Under the pieces are notes generated by a model, which saw only the letters and a program-made list of their open reading frames with translations, had not been told where the DNA came from and did no database searches. A DNA stretch of 64,000 nt from Trichopria drosophilae (Eukaryota > Arthropoda > Insecta > Hymenoptera > Diapriidae): assembly GCA_030407085.1 (NCBI GenBank), contig CM059582.1, positions 20,255,501 through 20,319,500 on the forward strand. The letters are read 5' to 3'. This document shows positions 47,618 through 60,119 of this stretch, one piece after another. The position numbers were made by a program, and so were the translations under genes. Within the stretch, counting starts at the first letter, position 1; every line of letters starts with the position of its first letter.

Positions 47618-48919
47618 CCCGTTTCGACCTGAAATGACGTAAATTTTGACTTCTTTTCATTAGGTGCTTTCTTAGAGAAAAAAATCACTCAACCGTTTTG
47701 ATATAACATACCTATTGTATTTTTTCTCGAACTTTCTAAATCCGGTTTCAGATTGACCATATCTGCCGCCATTTTTTTACTATGGCGGTTTACACATTAA
47801 AAAATTGTGAATTTTGAAAAAATGTCTTCAAATAATAGTATTTTTGAACAGGAAACCGTGTTCGGAACAAGCTAAGTCTCTGTATCTGGTGGAGTAATTA
47901 GTTACACTAAAAGATAGGATGGTTATTAATTCTCCATTTAAAATGGCGGCTTCAAAATGGCGGTTCTCAGTCAAAATTTTGTTGAAAAATTTCTGGACGA
48001 TCTAACTCAAAAGCTACGAGCTTTAAAAAAAATGTTGAGAATGAAAAGTTCTTAGAATTAATTGAGAAATATAGTGGAATATTTTCAGATTTTTTAAATG
48101 AAGTTTTGAGAAATGTTTTTTCAAAATTTGTTTCAAAATTGTAATTTATTTACGAAAAATTCTAAACAAAATTTAGTACATTCTCTGATAAATTCTAAGA
48201 GTTTTTTTGTTCATTGCAATTCTTTCCAAAAGTTGATAGTTTTCGAGGAAATGAATTTCAAATATTATAGTTTAAGATTTTTCTTTCTCGAAAACTATCA
48301 ACTTTTGGGAAAAAATGCATAGAATAAAAAACACTTAGAATTCATCAGAGAATGCACTAAAGTTTGTTTAGAATTTTTCGAAAAAAAAAATTACAATTTT
48401 GAAAAGAACTTTGAAAAAAATTTTTCAAAAATTCATTTAAAAAATCTGAAAAAAATCCACTATATTTCTCGGCGAATTCTAAGAATTTTTTACTCTCAGC
48501 ATTTTTTAAAACAAGCTCATAATTGTTCAGTTAGAGCGTCCAGAAATTTTTCAACAAAATGTTCACTGAGAACCGCTATTTTGAAGCCGCTATTTTGAAT
48601 GGTGAATTAATAACCATCCTATCTTTTAGTATAACTGTTTACTCCACCAGATACAGAGATTCAGCTTGATTCGAACACGGTTTCCTGTTCAAAAATACAA
48701 TTATTTGAACAAATTTTTTTCAAAATTCACGATTTTTTTATGTTTTAACCGCCATAGTAAAAAAATGGCGGCAGATATGGTCAATCTGAAACCGAATTTA
48801 GTAAGTTCGAGAAAAAATACAATAGGTGTGGTTATATCAAAACGATTGAGTGACTTTCTCCATGAGAAAGCACCTGGTGAAAAGAAGTCAAAATTTAGGG
48901 CATTTCAGGACGAAACGGG
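47618..48919. mobile_element. TTAA-flanked long foldback element, 1.3 kb
   Basis: The ends CCCGTTTCGACCTGAAATG and CATTTCAGGACGAAACGGG are inverted, flanked by TTAA (47614-47617, 48920-48923). The two arms remain highly similar almost to the centre (about 48260), about 600 bp each. They share GACCATATCTGCCGCCATTT, ATACAGAGA and GTTCTCAG blocks. The small frames inside are arm sequence. It could fold into a very long hairpin when transcribed. Confidence 0.9.
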
Positions 48920-48923
48920 TTAA

Positions 48924-49828
48924 GGGCGGTTTAAAGTAGTCTGTTGGTAAGGTAGGAAATTTCAAAAAAGGGAAATTAAAGATGACTCAATGAAATTTTC
49001 AAAATTTGGGTTTTGTAAAGGCAATTCTAGTTAATATAGACGGGCTCTATATAGTAAATGCCATATACATTCATTTTCGGCCAATTCTCCTTACGGAGCC
49101 TGAATTTTGAAAAATCAATTCAATAATTTATTATTTACGGTTTTTATTGAAAATTCCTACCTTATCGATCGAGCAAATTAAAACTCCCTTCAGGTGGTTC
49201 TAAAGTGGTCAGCTGATAAGGTTGTAATTTACGTTAAATATCATAATTTAAAAATGATTTTTTAAAAAAATTTTAAAGGGTAAAGGAAAGGAATGATCCC
49301 TCGCTTTAATGACTTTCTTTAGCCTATTCTCGGGTCGGCTCGCATGTGGATAGGTCCGACAGACAATCGACGACAATATAAGACAATACGTAGACAATAC
49401 AAAGCACCACCCACGCACAGCCACCCCCCCCCCTCCCCGCTCCCTATATTGCGCCCCATAAATCGACTTGACCCCAATGTATCGCATATCCAAGGGGTCT
49501 GGGAAAACAACGGAAAATCCAGACGATCCAGGCCAATACAGTCGACCAACTTGTTTACCATCAGAAGATATCCTCTGATGGTAAAGCAGCTGTCTCCCGC
49601 TCAGCAATAGGCCTGCTATCTGTACCGCAGTGGGCGCAAAGCTCGTTTTTTTTCTCACAGTCGACGGCAGGCCATTACTGTCGGTATAAATAATTTTTAT
49701 TCAGAAAACTTAATTTTTAAAAATTTGATTCAGAAATTTTTAATTTACGATTTAAGCGAACATTTTTATCTTATTGGCCGGTCATTTTGGAACCCCTAGA
49801 AGAAAATGGCCGTTAGACAATACAAATA
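48924..49828. other. Non-coding stretch with a C-rich patch
   Basis: AT-rich to 49300, then a GC-richer part (49320-49640) with GACAATACRWAGACAATAC repeats and a C run at about 49423-49432. A 136-codon minus frame (49248-49658) overlaps open frames on both strands and has no recognised domain. TCAGAAGATATCCTCTGATG is a small perfect-looking hairpin. Confidence 0.4.
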
Positions 49829-50102
49829 CAGTAGTCCTCCCCTTATTCTAATTTCTCTTATTCCAATGTCTTCCCTTATTCTAAATTTTCCTCTTCTCCT
49901 ATTCTAATATTTCCCCTCAGGCGTTCTCCCCACTGACGTGTGGATTTTATAAATACAAATAACGGCGCATGCGCAACAAAAGAAAAAGGGGCAAAAGTGA
50001 TACAATAAATGTAGATAGTGGAGGAGAGGGGAAAATTAGAATAAGGGACGAAGGCCGCCATCTTGTCTGACTGGACAAATTAGAATAAGGGAAGGACTAC
50101 TG
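49829..50102. mobile_element. Pogo-like MITE, 274 bp
   Basis: CAGTAGTCCTCCCCTTATTC at the left is matched by the inverted right end GAATAAGGGAAGGACTACTG, with TA on both sides (49827-49828, 50103-50104). CAGT...ACTG ends with a TA duplication are typical of pogo/Tigger elements. Non-coding; the interior repeats CTTATTCTAATTT several times. Confidence 0.85.
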
Positions 50103-50559
50103 TAGTTATTTCCTACTTCAACTCTCCCTCACAAATTCCATAGACCAACGTTCACTCACTCTTTAGCTTGATATTTCAACTAACTGGTGGTCACCTTCTT
50201 TTCTGAAATCGTGCGCCGCCTAGTGTAGCTAGCGGAAACTCGAATTTCATTTCCTTTTATGGTAGACTTTCTCTACCAAACTGGTGTTTCCCATTCGTAA
50301 ATAAAATATTACGAAAAATTTTAAAATGGCTATTTTTTGGGAAAAATACTATTTATTACTACTGTTAGGTCTACTACCAAAAAGTGGCTGAATTTTCAAA
50401 ATTTGTTTTCATTTAATCAAGAAATAAATCGATATAAGATGAGATTATTTCGGATGAACGAACATTCGAAATGTCGTCGTTCAACACGAACCGCAACAAA
50501 TATCGCTATGACACGGAATCGGATATCATGTAACGTAGAGCCGTAGGAGCTAAACTACA
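50103..50559. other. Non-coding stretch
   Basis: No recognised feature. A 69-codon frame at 50337-50546 has no family motif. Confidence 0.4.
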
Positions 50560-51290
50560 TCTAACAAGCTCTCACTCACTTCCGAGCAATTCGATTTAAT
50601 TAATTAAATTTCGAGCCCCGCGAACCAGCTAACCGTAGAGCGACGTCGTACGTCTTCGCGACACCAATCGGCGTGTAGGGTCTCGAAGGGGGTTGACAAA
50701 GCGATTTCTCGTGCCAGTGGCACGTGGATTCGGTACGTCGCATCGCTTCTTGCTGGATGACTGGTCGCTTTGCCCGAGCGATTGCAGCAATCGCGAGTCC
50801 GGCTGACTGCGGCCCGAGATATAGAGAACCCGTCTCTTGGTGCGCCGCCGGTTAATTTACGGGGATAAAGCGCAATTAGTCCCGCGTGTCACTTGGCACA
50901 ATTAACCACAACCTAGAATTACAACGCCTAGGTTAGTCCAATGGACTCGCGGCATTAAACCTCTTCTTCCTATCTCTCTCTTCCTATTTCCAGTTGTCCA
51001 TCGGCCATTCTCTCACTCTTTGACCTGACTTCGTGTAAATCTTTGCTTTGCAATTTACTTCGTCAGCACCATCGGCGATTTGACCGGCGGGTTCAGTCGC
51101 TCTGGTAATGAAACGTGCGACAAAGTCGATGACGAAACCCAATTTCTAACGAGTGGATGGTGGGACGCAAATCCTCGTGTCGAAGCCGCAAGCCGTCGTG
51201 TAGCGTTGACAGGTCGAAAGCCATCACGGGATTCGTCCCGCGTATGTGTCATCCGAGCCACGGCTCGGATTTCCACGTGACACTTTTGAG
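50560..51290. promoter_or_regulatory. CpG-rich patch, possible conserved regulatory DNA
   Basis: Strongly CpG-rich for about 700 bases, with mirrored open frames on both strands (51055-51280) that follow from composition. Blocks such as GGTTAATTTACGGGGATAAA and AATTAACCACAACCTAG resemble transcription factor site clusters. No splice-linked coding sequence is visible. Promoter or enhancer is an inference. Confidence 0.35.
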
Positions 51291-53159
51291 TGTGGGAAGG
51301 AATATCGAATTCTTAAGTGCGAAAGATTAAAGATTCTCTTACATTCCTCGAATTGTCGCCATTCTAATTTAGAACCATGGACTGGGCTAATCAAAATGAG
51401 ACTGTAAAAAATCCTCTTAGCTGATTAAAAAATCATATTAGTAGTAGCTTTCAGTTAAAATAAGAGGGCAATTAACCACCGTCGGTAAGAAATATTCACT
51501 CAAACAAAGAGATAATTACAGATAAGCTAGCGATATTGTATCGCTACTTTTGGACAGTTGAAACTGAATGCTGTCCAGTGTTGGGCGCCACATTTGGTAC
51601 CGAAAAATATAACTGTTTTCTCGGATAAAATGTGCTAACATATTCACTTCTGATCGAATGCTTATTCCCGACCACAATCTGTCCTGGAATGACCTAAGGA
51701 GGTCTTGACGACGTCCAAATGTCCGCTTTTGGTCTTCGGGAGCTCCTTAGGAGCGCCTGAGGACATTCTGAGACAAGTTTGTACTATTTAAAATTAAGAA
51801 AATTATTAAATGGTATGAAAATAATTGAGATGGAATGAAACCTAATTTCATTGTAGTTTCATGAAATGACGGACGCATTACTAACCATAACATAAATATT
51901 ATATATTATACTAACACTTTAATCTTTTGGTGCGCATATTATGAAAATATTACTATTCAAACATTAAATTACAAAAGTTATTATAGAGGTTGGTTATACG
52001 AAATCAAACACTATGCTGCAAAACGTTGTTTGCACTGACAATTGTTAAATATTGTAATAAGTAATCGTCCTATAACATAGGATGGTTATGTTCAGTCAGA
52101 AGGTGGAAATTACACTCAAAATCCTGAGTATAGAATCACTCAGTTTAACTTAATCAAATATACAGAATTTAACGCACTATATTTTTTTATGTCAACTTCA
52201 CTGCCATGTTTCCCTCGTCCCTTTAAAAGAAAAAAAATGCGGTTGCCCATGTATATCTTCTGACGGAAGATATCCCCCTCCATCCACCGCTTTTTCAGCA
52301 CACCAGAGCATATGTCCATATGACATGAAATCCGTGCGTTACATTATTAGAAGACTTTTCATGTATAGCATTTTGAGTTTAATTTTACCTGATTTCAAGA
52401 GTCAGGAGGTAGATATGGGGAAATCTTTTGAGGTGTACCCAAATTGCGTACTAGCATATTGCTCTTATAAAAAACAGTCTTTAATGACAATCTTCGTTAA
52501 TATATATTTATTAACACTAAGCGCAAATATACAATGCCAGTAAACAATATTTACAATTAAATAATAGGTTTAAATAACAAATTTATTCGCTGAAATCGAG
52601 GAAATTGGAAAATTTACGGTGTAACTCGCTGAAAATGGTATTTTTATCAAGTCATAACTATTTAAGCGTTCTGTTTCAAAGCTTGAACTTTTCAGACGTT
52701 CAATTAGAGGGTCTAAACGATACAAAATGATGTATGAAATAAGTGTGCCAGTTATTAAATGCGAGATACCAGACTATTCACAACTGTAACTGCATTTTCA
52801 CTCTCACAAAAGTCGTAAGTTTTGTTGCGATACTCTTTGAGCGTTCATTATTTCGGAATTTCGGAAAAAAAATTAACATTTTTAGTTCTCGAGGAAACGA
52901 TGGTAGGTGGTAGAATATTGTGCCTCTTAATATACTTGCGGAATCGACCTAGGAATATGAAAAACGTGTGCGTGACTTGTTACCAAAAATTGATTTTTCA
53001 TTAAGCACAACCAATCAGAGGCAAATAAATACATCTATTGTTGTGTGATTTTGTCCTTAGCTGTAAATCAATGTGTGAGAGAAGTGCTAACCTCTAAAAA
53101 TAGTATTAGGGGTTCAAAGTGGGTAATTTTAGATGGAAAAATATGATAATCCTTTAACG
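51291..53159. other. AT-rich stretch without genes
   Basis: It contains the GTCCAAATGTCCGCTTTTGG repeat (51690-51775) shared with 40.4 kb. No supported gene. Confidence 0.45.
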
Positions 53160-53985
53160 TTTTAAAGTATACATTTTTCATTACACGGAAAACATCTGAA
53201 ATTTGTTACTCTAGGTTTTTTGGGGTCGCTGATCACGAATGTTATCTGAAAATTGAGAAATTCAAAATGGCGGATCCAATATGGCGGACCAACTTCGTAA
53301 AAAACATATTTTATGAAGCTAAAATTGGGTACTCAGGGATTGTAAGGGTCGCTGATCATGAATCTGATCTTAAATGTTAAACATTCAAAATGTTATCAAT
53401 GCCGTTAATTCAAGCAAAACATGTAAAATCAACATAAAGAAATGAAAAAGTGGAAACTATAGTGAAGAGCAAAAAGAACCTAAAAGCTGCACCTCATTCT
53501 AATCAAATATTACAACTGATCTACGCCAGAGAACAAAATGAAATTTTGCGTTTAAATTATTTATCATGTTCGTATTGCATACAAAATCGCCTAGAAAATT
53601 TTCGTTGTATACATTTTTCCAGTAGTTTCCAGTAGGAATAAAAAAAAATCAGAAAAGGTACGAAAATATCGGAAGTGAAACAAAAAAAATTGAAAACAAA
53701 AAAGTGATTGTACAGACAAATCAGTCTCATTTGCTGTTGTTGTTGTTTAATGTTTTTTTGGTTTACATTATAATGAATTTCAATAAATTTTGATTCTTCT
53801 TATGTTTAGTTGCATTGAACCTTCTCCCACACACACCCAAATAAATATTTTTTGAAAATATCTGTCATATTGGATCCGTCATTTTGAATTTTGTAAATTC
53901 GAGGTCGGATTCGTGATCAGCGACCCCGAAAACCCTCGAGTAACAAATTTCAGCTGTTTTCCGTGCAATGAAAAATGTTATTCTC
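53160..53985. mobile_element. Foldback element with ATATTGGATCC arms
   Basis: The left arm (CATTTTTCATTACACGGAAA, AATTTGTTACTC, GGGGTCGCTGATCACGAAT) is inverted at the right end (53880-53985). Both arms also hold the CAAAATGGCGGATCCAATAT motif found in the elements at 9.9-10.6 and 60.3 kb. Termini are imprecise. The 61-codon frame in the middle (53450-53635) is unrecognised. Confidence 0.65.
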
Positions 53986-54304
53986 TTCAGGAGTACTAGT
54001 TTCTAGTCTAAGTTTCTATCGGGCAGCTATTAAGAAATATGAGTCACGTGGGTTGAAATGTACTTGTATTAAGCTTACAAATGATAATTTACGGTAAAAA
54101 AGAGTGTGCCACAAACTTTCAAAAAAACAATTATTTCAATGAAAAGTTCACGTCTCAAAAGATTTCCCCATACATGTGCAGGCCCTACAGTTTAAAGTGG
54201 GTTCCGAACCACTGTCCCTTTAAAGGAACTACCTAAAAAAAGAGTTGGATTAATTGTAATTTTATATAATACTTCCCTAAGGCTGTGCGTTTTTCCTTTT
54301 CAGT
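53986..54304. other. Non-coding stretch
   Basis: Nothing recognised. Confidence 0.4.
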
Positions 54305-55275
54305 GAAACATTGTCCAGATAATACTTAAACCCAAACCTAGTAAAAATTTAAATTTGGTGACATCGTACAGGCCCACAAATCTCCTAACAGTATTGTTAA
54401 CAATCTTCGAGAAATTACTCCTATTAAGGTTGTTACCAATATTGAGTAGCTCAACATACTATCAGATTATCAATTTAACTTCCGACCACAACCTACTAAG
54501 ATACAACAAATAAAATAGAAAAAAAAATTAAAAATGGTTTTCAAAATAAAAAATAATGTTCTGATGTATTTCTAGGCTTATCACAGACTTTCAATAAAAT
54601 CTGCCGCGAAGGTCTAATATATAAACACAAAAAAAAATCCTTCCTCTCAACATTGATCTTATACATCACATACTGCTTCCAGAACAGCCTCTAGAATCCT
54701 GCATAAGTATTTCGACAAATTACCACTCAGAACTAATATTAATGAAAACAAATCCATGTTGCCTTCACTACAAGAAGCGAAGTGTGTCCACCTATATTAC
54801 TAAATAATAAACACATACTACAATCGGACCATTACATTAAGTATCTTCCGATACATGTAGATTGTGGCCTCCCATGGAAGCCATACATATAATATATGAA
54901 ACGAACACATGTAAATCTCAAACTCAGAAAAATGTACGGGCTACTATGTAGGTCGAAAATCCAAACTTTCAATACGTAACAAAGTTCTTTTGTATGAAAC
55001 TATAATAAAACCTATTTGAACGGATGGCATACAACGATGGGGATCAAATTCTAATATCAACATTCTGGAAACATTTCAGTCAAAACATTAAGTCAGTCAA
55101 TGTTCCATGGTTTCTAACGAATGAAATTACAAAGAATACAGTAAAATATCACAATCGAATTTATACAGAAACCCTAGGACCCGATTCCAAAATCTACAGT
55201 ATAAATATGTTAAGCAGTGTTCAACTTGCACATATCTTTCGACTAAATTATCTAAATCAACGAACTCGAATTTAA
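54305..55275 (+). pseudogene. Decayed Jockey-clade non-LTR retrotransposon (reverse transcriptase part)
   Basis: Pieces in changing frames follow the order of a Jockey ORF2 reverse transcriptase. QIILKPKPSKNLNLVTSYRP and IFEKLLLLRLLPIL come first (54315-54450). Then a CPPI-like segment with a GLPWKPYI-like motif (about 54780-54890), a KLRKMYGLL segment (54925), LLYETIIKP (54985), GIQRWGSNSNINILE (55026) and VPWFLTNEITKN (55100). Known family members read SYRPISLLP, WKKHI, KLLLYKAILKPIW and APWYVTNETI at these points. Several frameshifts and stops make it dead. The endonuclease domain and ORF1 are not seen, and the catalytic YADD region is lost or unreadable between 54500 and 54700. Confidence 0.85.
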
Positions 55276-56723
55276 TTTAATAATGGTGCAGACCACAGGG
55301 AAAGTACCTCCATGCTATCGGCATTAATGTTAATAAATATTTACTTATTGTCAATGAAGATAGATGGTAAAGAAACCAGGAAAAAGAGATTACAAAAAAT
55401 GGATCGGGATCCCTAGGCAATATGTCAAAATTGATTACCTGTTTTAAAATCTGTTTAGTTATTAATATCTGCTAAATAAAACGTTATTTCCTCCTGGAGG
55501 TATGAGAAACAAATTAAAAAAAGACCCGTCGAAAAATATTGAAATTTGTGAAAGAAGAAGCATTTTTTGTACTTGTGATAAGATTTCTGATTGTATTTGC
55601 GAAAGATCCATTCCTTCAATCTCTTTGAAACTCCGTTTACCGACGTAATTTGGTGCGCTGAACACGAATATAATAGTAAAAATTGGCGCCAAGTTCATAT
55701 TTAAGGTCAACACATATAAGTGTGCGTCAGTGTTGCCATTTTTTGCATTTATTTTTAGAAATGCAAATTTGATGAAAAAGTTTTTCCGAGAAAATATGAA
55801 GATCATGAAATTATCTACAAAAAAAAATGTAGACATGTTTTTGACAAAAATTACAGTCTCAAAAATACTGAAAAAAAGAACTTTCTATGAAAATCAGAAA
55901 AGTGAAAACGATTAAAAAAGAATATTTTTCAGTAAATGTACTAAAATAATTTTGTATTTAAAATTTCAATCCATATTTTGAAGAGGTTTTATTTTCTAAA
56001 AAAGATGGGTTTCTGCAAAGTTTAAGAGTGGAATTCTCTTAATTTAACTTAATGAAATAAATAAAAATTTAAAAGAACACATAATAAATTATGACGTCCG
56101 AAAATGATTAGTAACATTTACAAAAATGATAATACTCGTGTATTTAGAAATTTGTAATGTAAGTTAGTTTGTATTTATATGCTATCAATATTTTGCTTTT
56201 CTTTATCGATGGAATAAGATATTTATTCATAACGTTTAATTAGTTATCACTAAATAAGAAAAATTAATGTCTCTCTATTTCACATTAGACAATTTTAAAG
56301 AACTTGAGGCTAATATTTTCTTTAAAGAGAAAGTCTTAAACAATTTCTTTGCACAGTTCTTTCAAGATCAATATGTTTAGTTTTATTATTTAAATCATAA
56401 ATGCTTTATAAATATATTTTTTCACAAAACTGAATGCTCTGACGAAATGGAATATCGATTCTTACTTACTGATTCAGATCTAAATTTTGTATCTAACTGT
56501 TTGATCGGGGTTTCTATAGGCACTGATTATCGACCACGAAAGAATCTAAATTACTTTTTCGGAACGTCCATTAGATCGTAACATAGTCTTGACCTTAATT
56601 AACAATATAAATTACTCAATTGTTATCAGAGAAAAGTAATTTTGCCTTCGAAATTTTTGTTCTTCCTTTTCAATCTAATTGTGATCAAATTTATTATATT
56701 TTTTCAAAATTATATTTTACTAA
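55276..56723. other. AT-rich stretch
   Basis: No recognised gene. A 124-codon minus frame (55462-55836) is low-complexity and overlaps AT-rich sequence. Confidence 0.45.
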
Positions 56724-56747
56724 TTTTTTTTTTTTTTTTTTTTTTTT
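56724..56747. repeat. Poly(T) run of about 24 bases
   Basis: A T homopolymer. Read on the minus strand it could be the poly(A) tail of a retroposed sequence, but no body is recognised. Confidence 0.7.
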
Positions 56748-57277
56748 ATTTTTAATTTAATACAATTACTGTACTTGTCCAGTAGGTCCTGAACTTAATT
56801 TATTTAGTTGAAGTAATACAATTAATACAATATACGGGAATATTTAAAGGAGATGCGTTTAAAAAAAAGTGATAGCAAAGGTCAAAGTAGAGGACATAAT
56901 AAGATATATTTTCTTTAGAAGTTTCGACCCTTTATATGGTCCTGTAACCGGATTTAATACGAAAAAGGCGTGTCGACTGGTGGTTTCGGAGTTGCCGAAT
57001 ACATACAAAAATGTGAATACAATTGCAAATTTCGAAATATTAGATCTGAAGTGCATTGTCTCTTCGCCGTTCATTGATGAAATTAAATTTCACTAGGATG
57101 AATTTTTTCACTCATTATTGATTCTTTCTAATCCGTAAACTGAAACACTAATCAAAATTAAAAAACATGCAAACAAAAAAGAAATATTAAAAAAAAATAA
57201 AATAAGTTTATAAGTTTCGTCTTTGAGAGGATGAGAATTGAGCCGAATACCACCATCTTGAGCAGAAATCTGTCTAG
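56748..57277. other. Non-coding stretch
   Basis: Mirrored small frames on both strands (56859-57096) with no recognised motif. Confidence 0.4.
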
Positions 57278-57400
57278 GCTGCCTGAAAACTTATCAGGGC
57301 CTGATCATGCAGCAATCAGGCGCGCCTGATAAGGAATGCCTTACCACTTCCTTATCAGGACCTGATCAGGCTGCCATCAGGCGTGCTTCATAAAGTATGT
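57278..57400 (+). repeat. Tandem direct repeat of about 62 bp with inverted CTGATNAGG words
   Basis: Two copies of a unit beginning CTTATCAGGRCCTGATCA and continuing through ATCAGGCG and a Y-rich tail. Each copy is itself partly palindromic (CCTGATCAGG). Confidence 0.7.
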
Positions 57401-57689
57401 CTTAATATTGACTGATTAGAATCTGAAATGCAACGTCGAAAATCGGTACACTTGAGCCGATTAGGGTTAATATATTTGTAGTAATCGATCAAGAAAATTA
57501 CTCAAGCCTGGACCGTGGTTTACTATTTATACCGTACACAAAGTTGCCGAACGATATTTCGACCGAAGAGAACACAAAAAAAACTGAAACTCCTCTCCAT
57601 TTTTTAATTATAACCCACCCAAACATTAAGATCGACAACAAAAGAAAATCGAAATTTAACTGAGTTGATAACAAAGAGTATAATTTCAT

Positions 57690-57960
57690 GGAGCCCCTGC
57701 TGCTTTCTTCGTCGATGGCGGTATACGCCAGTCATGGTCTACAATGATCGGAGATTGCATACGCGTTAGGACGAAAGGACAACTCTCATTGTGTAGCAGT
57801 TCGAGATGGAAAATCGTGTATACGACTGGCGGCCGCTATACCACAATTGTTGTGCACAAGGCAAAGGAACTTTAATTACCTGGCCTTTATTAATGCTCGC
57901 GTTTCCAGGCAGGCTGCCGGACAAATTGTTCTATCTCGAAACTAATCGAGATTAGCGATG
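57690..57960. promoter_or_regulatory. CpG-rich patch, possible conserved non-coding element
   Basis: GC- and CpG-rich compared with its surroundings. It contains the related blocks GTATACGCCAGTC and GTATACGACTGGCGG, which form an inverted pair 110 bp apart. No coding exon is supported. Confidence 0.3.
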
Positions 57961-58544
57961 TTACCGCAATAAAGGGAGCTTAAAGTACATTACACGGGGG
58001 AACCCATCCGCGATGATGTGATAGGAAATATCTTGTAGCGCGCATAACTCTACCCGGGAGTATATCCACACCCACGTATCCCGAATGTTCAAAGACTGCC
58101 TACGAAATAGAACGTAATACGTGTTGCCTAATACAAATAAACGTAATAAAAAATACAAGGGAAAATCCACGAACTTTCATCTCAGAAAAAAAAATTTTAT
58201 TAATAAATCAAATTTGGCGGGGTATTGACATGCAATACCAACTGATGGTAATTGCATTATTTAAACATTTCAACATCGCTGAAATATTTGCAAGCGCCTC
58301 TGTCGAAATCCTATCTTTTCCCTTTTTTTTAAAAAACATTTTTAATGAAAACATTAAAATTCTAATTTGGTAGAGATGGTCACGAGAATTTATCCAGAAT
58401 TATCCTAGATTTTTATAATCTGGCTAGAAACCAATTCCATAACATGGTTAGAAATCCTACTAAAAGTTGCATGAATTCTCGCGTAAATCTATCGAGATGA
58501 GCCTACAACTTCCCGACCTCGGCTCGAATCGAGGATCTCGAATG
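57961..58544. other. Non-coding stretch
   Basis: No recognised gene. The last 50 bases (GACCTCGGCTCGAATCGAGG) resemble a T-arm-like or palindromic fragment, too short to call. Confidence 0.35.
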
Positions 58545-58805
58545 CAATAGAGTCCCGGTATATTTGCGTCTCGCTATATTTGCGTCACAGCATATTTGCC
58601 CAGTTCCGTCTTGTTACATTTGTCTCTCGCCGCTATTTTTCCCCATCTTGCGCGCTGGGGTCTCAGGAAGGGCCTGCTGTGACGTCACGAACGAAATACG
58701 ACTGAGGAGAGTGGGAGAAGCGGCTCTCCCCTTTTTTTGATAAATATAAGCAGACTGGAGGGGAAGGCGAGGAACCAAGCGGGCAAATATACCGGGACTT
58801 TACTG
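58545..58805. mobile_element. Pogo-like MITE, 261 bp
   Basis: The left end CAATAGAGTCCCGGTATATT and right end AATATACCGGGACTTTACTG are inverted, with TA following the right end. The left TA is mutated to TG. The interior matches the MITE at 29.7 kb in the opposite direction (GGAAGGGCCTGCTGTGACGT), confirming one family. The GCAAATAT motif is repeated in the left half. Confidence 0.85.
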
Positions 58806-60025
58806 TACTTCTCGATCAACTCCTAATATGGTGGCCTGCGCCCAGCTGATTGCAAGCAAATGCTGTCGTGATTGTTTACAAAGATGCTCTAAATGAAAGG
58901 TTCATATCGAAAGAATAATCCTGCTCATTTTGTCTAATATGATAGATCCTTGCCTATTATACAAAGTTGATATGATATTTTCGGTTTGCAATTATTGCTT
59001 TATGTAATTTGAAATATATGTTAGTGGTCTAGCGAGTTTGCATCAGAATTCGTGTACATTTCTACAGAGATTCTGCCAAATGTATCCAGGTACTTGGATA
59101 ATGGCCAGCTGGAGAAAATGTATCTCAACACTACAAAGTGCGTTCGTTTTTCATTGATTTTGGCTGTCAAATTTTAATTCGTATGTAAAGTTTGTTTTGA
59201 TCTTTGCGTTGTTACTGGTCGCGCCGCGCCGTATGGGTTAATATGAATCAGACAATGGAAACCCATATACTATTTTTTTTTGCGGTATTTTGCTGTATTT
59301 TTATCGATTTTTACATAAAATTCCTTATTAATAAACATTACAGAAAAAAAATATGTGAATGTATTGAGTACCAAATATTTGTCTTTATGATTTGCGTGAA
59401 ATTTAAAACAAAAACCGAAAAATTTCGTTAATCATTTATTCGTACCATTTTTCCATTAAAAAATATGTTTTTTAGGCATTTGGCTCAAATTTTCAGGAAA
59501 GATAATTAAAAGTATACATACTTTGAAATGATTATATAAGCGATCCTGCCTTTTTTTTGTTTTTTGCTATCTTTTTTAAAAATAGCATGAAAATTCAGAC
59601 TAGTGTCCTTATTTCTATTTCTTTATTTAACTTCTATGCTTAATCTCAATATTTTTTCTTTATTGTTTCCTTTTGTTATTTCTTTTACTTTAATCGTATT
59701 TCTGAGGCTGTTAGTATTTATTTTTGTCACTTCCAATCCATTTATCCGGCACTGTAGGTATTTTCTTTTGATATTTTGCGCCAGTGTTATTTTTTGTCGT
59801 TAGGAATTATTATTTTTGTATTACTTTCATTGTAGTTATTTTCGAATTTGTTTTGTTTTAATTTTGTCTGGAGACTCCTGTTGCTACGTTTCTACTTTAA
59901 CATTTATCCTGTCATTGCTGTGGTATTGTTAAATTATTGATTTTGTTAATATTTTCAGTGTTATTTTAGTGTTATTATTTCAGCCTTTCGTATATATCTG
60001 TCGCCATTTTAAGTCTCTTGTTACG
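58806..60025. other. AT-rich stretch
   Basis: T-rich, with hydrophobic small frames (59204-59431, 59603-59803) that follow from composition. Nothing recognised. Confidence 0.45.
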
Positions 60026-60029
60026 TTAA

Positions 60030-60119
60030 CGGGTGCGGGTAGAAAAACCGACAAATCAAAAAGCCGACAGTCGAAACCCCGACATTCAAAACCTGTCGGT
60101 TTTTCGACCCGCACCCACG
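60030..60119. mobile_element. TTAA-flanked miniature hairpin, 90 bp
   Basis: CGGGTGCGGGTAGAAAAACC and GGTTTTTCGACCCGCACCCACG are inverted, with TTAA on each side (60026-60029, 60120-60123). The loop holds three CCGACANTCRAAA-type units at about 15-16 bp spacing. Confidence 0.8.

Noticed and set aside
49248..49658. 136-codon minus frame
   Set aside because: It overlaps open frames on both strands in a GC-richer patch with a C run, and has no recognisable domain.
58500..58545. tRNA T-arm-like GGCTCGAATCGAGG
   Set aside because: Too short, and palindromic sequence explains it; no A box.
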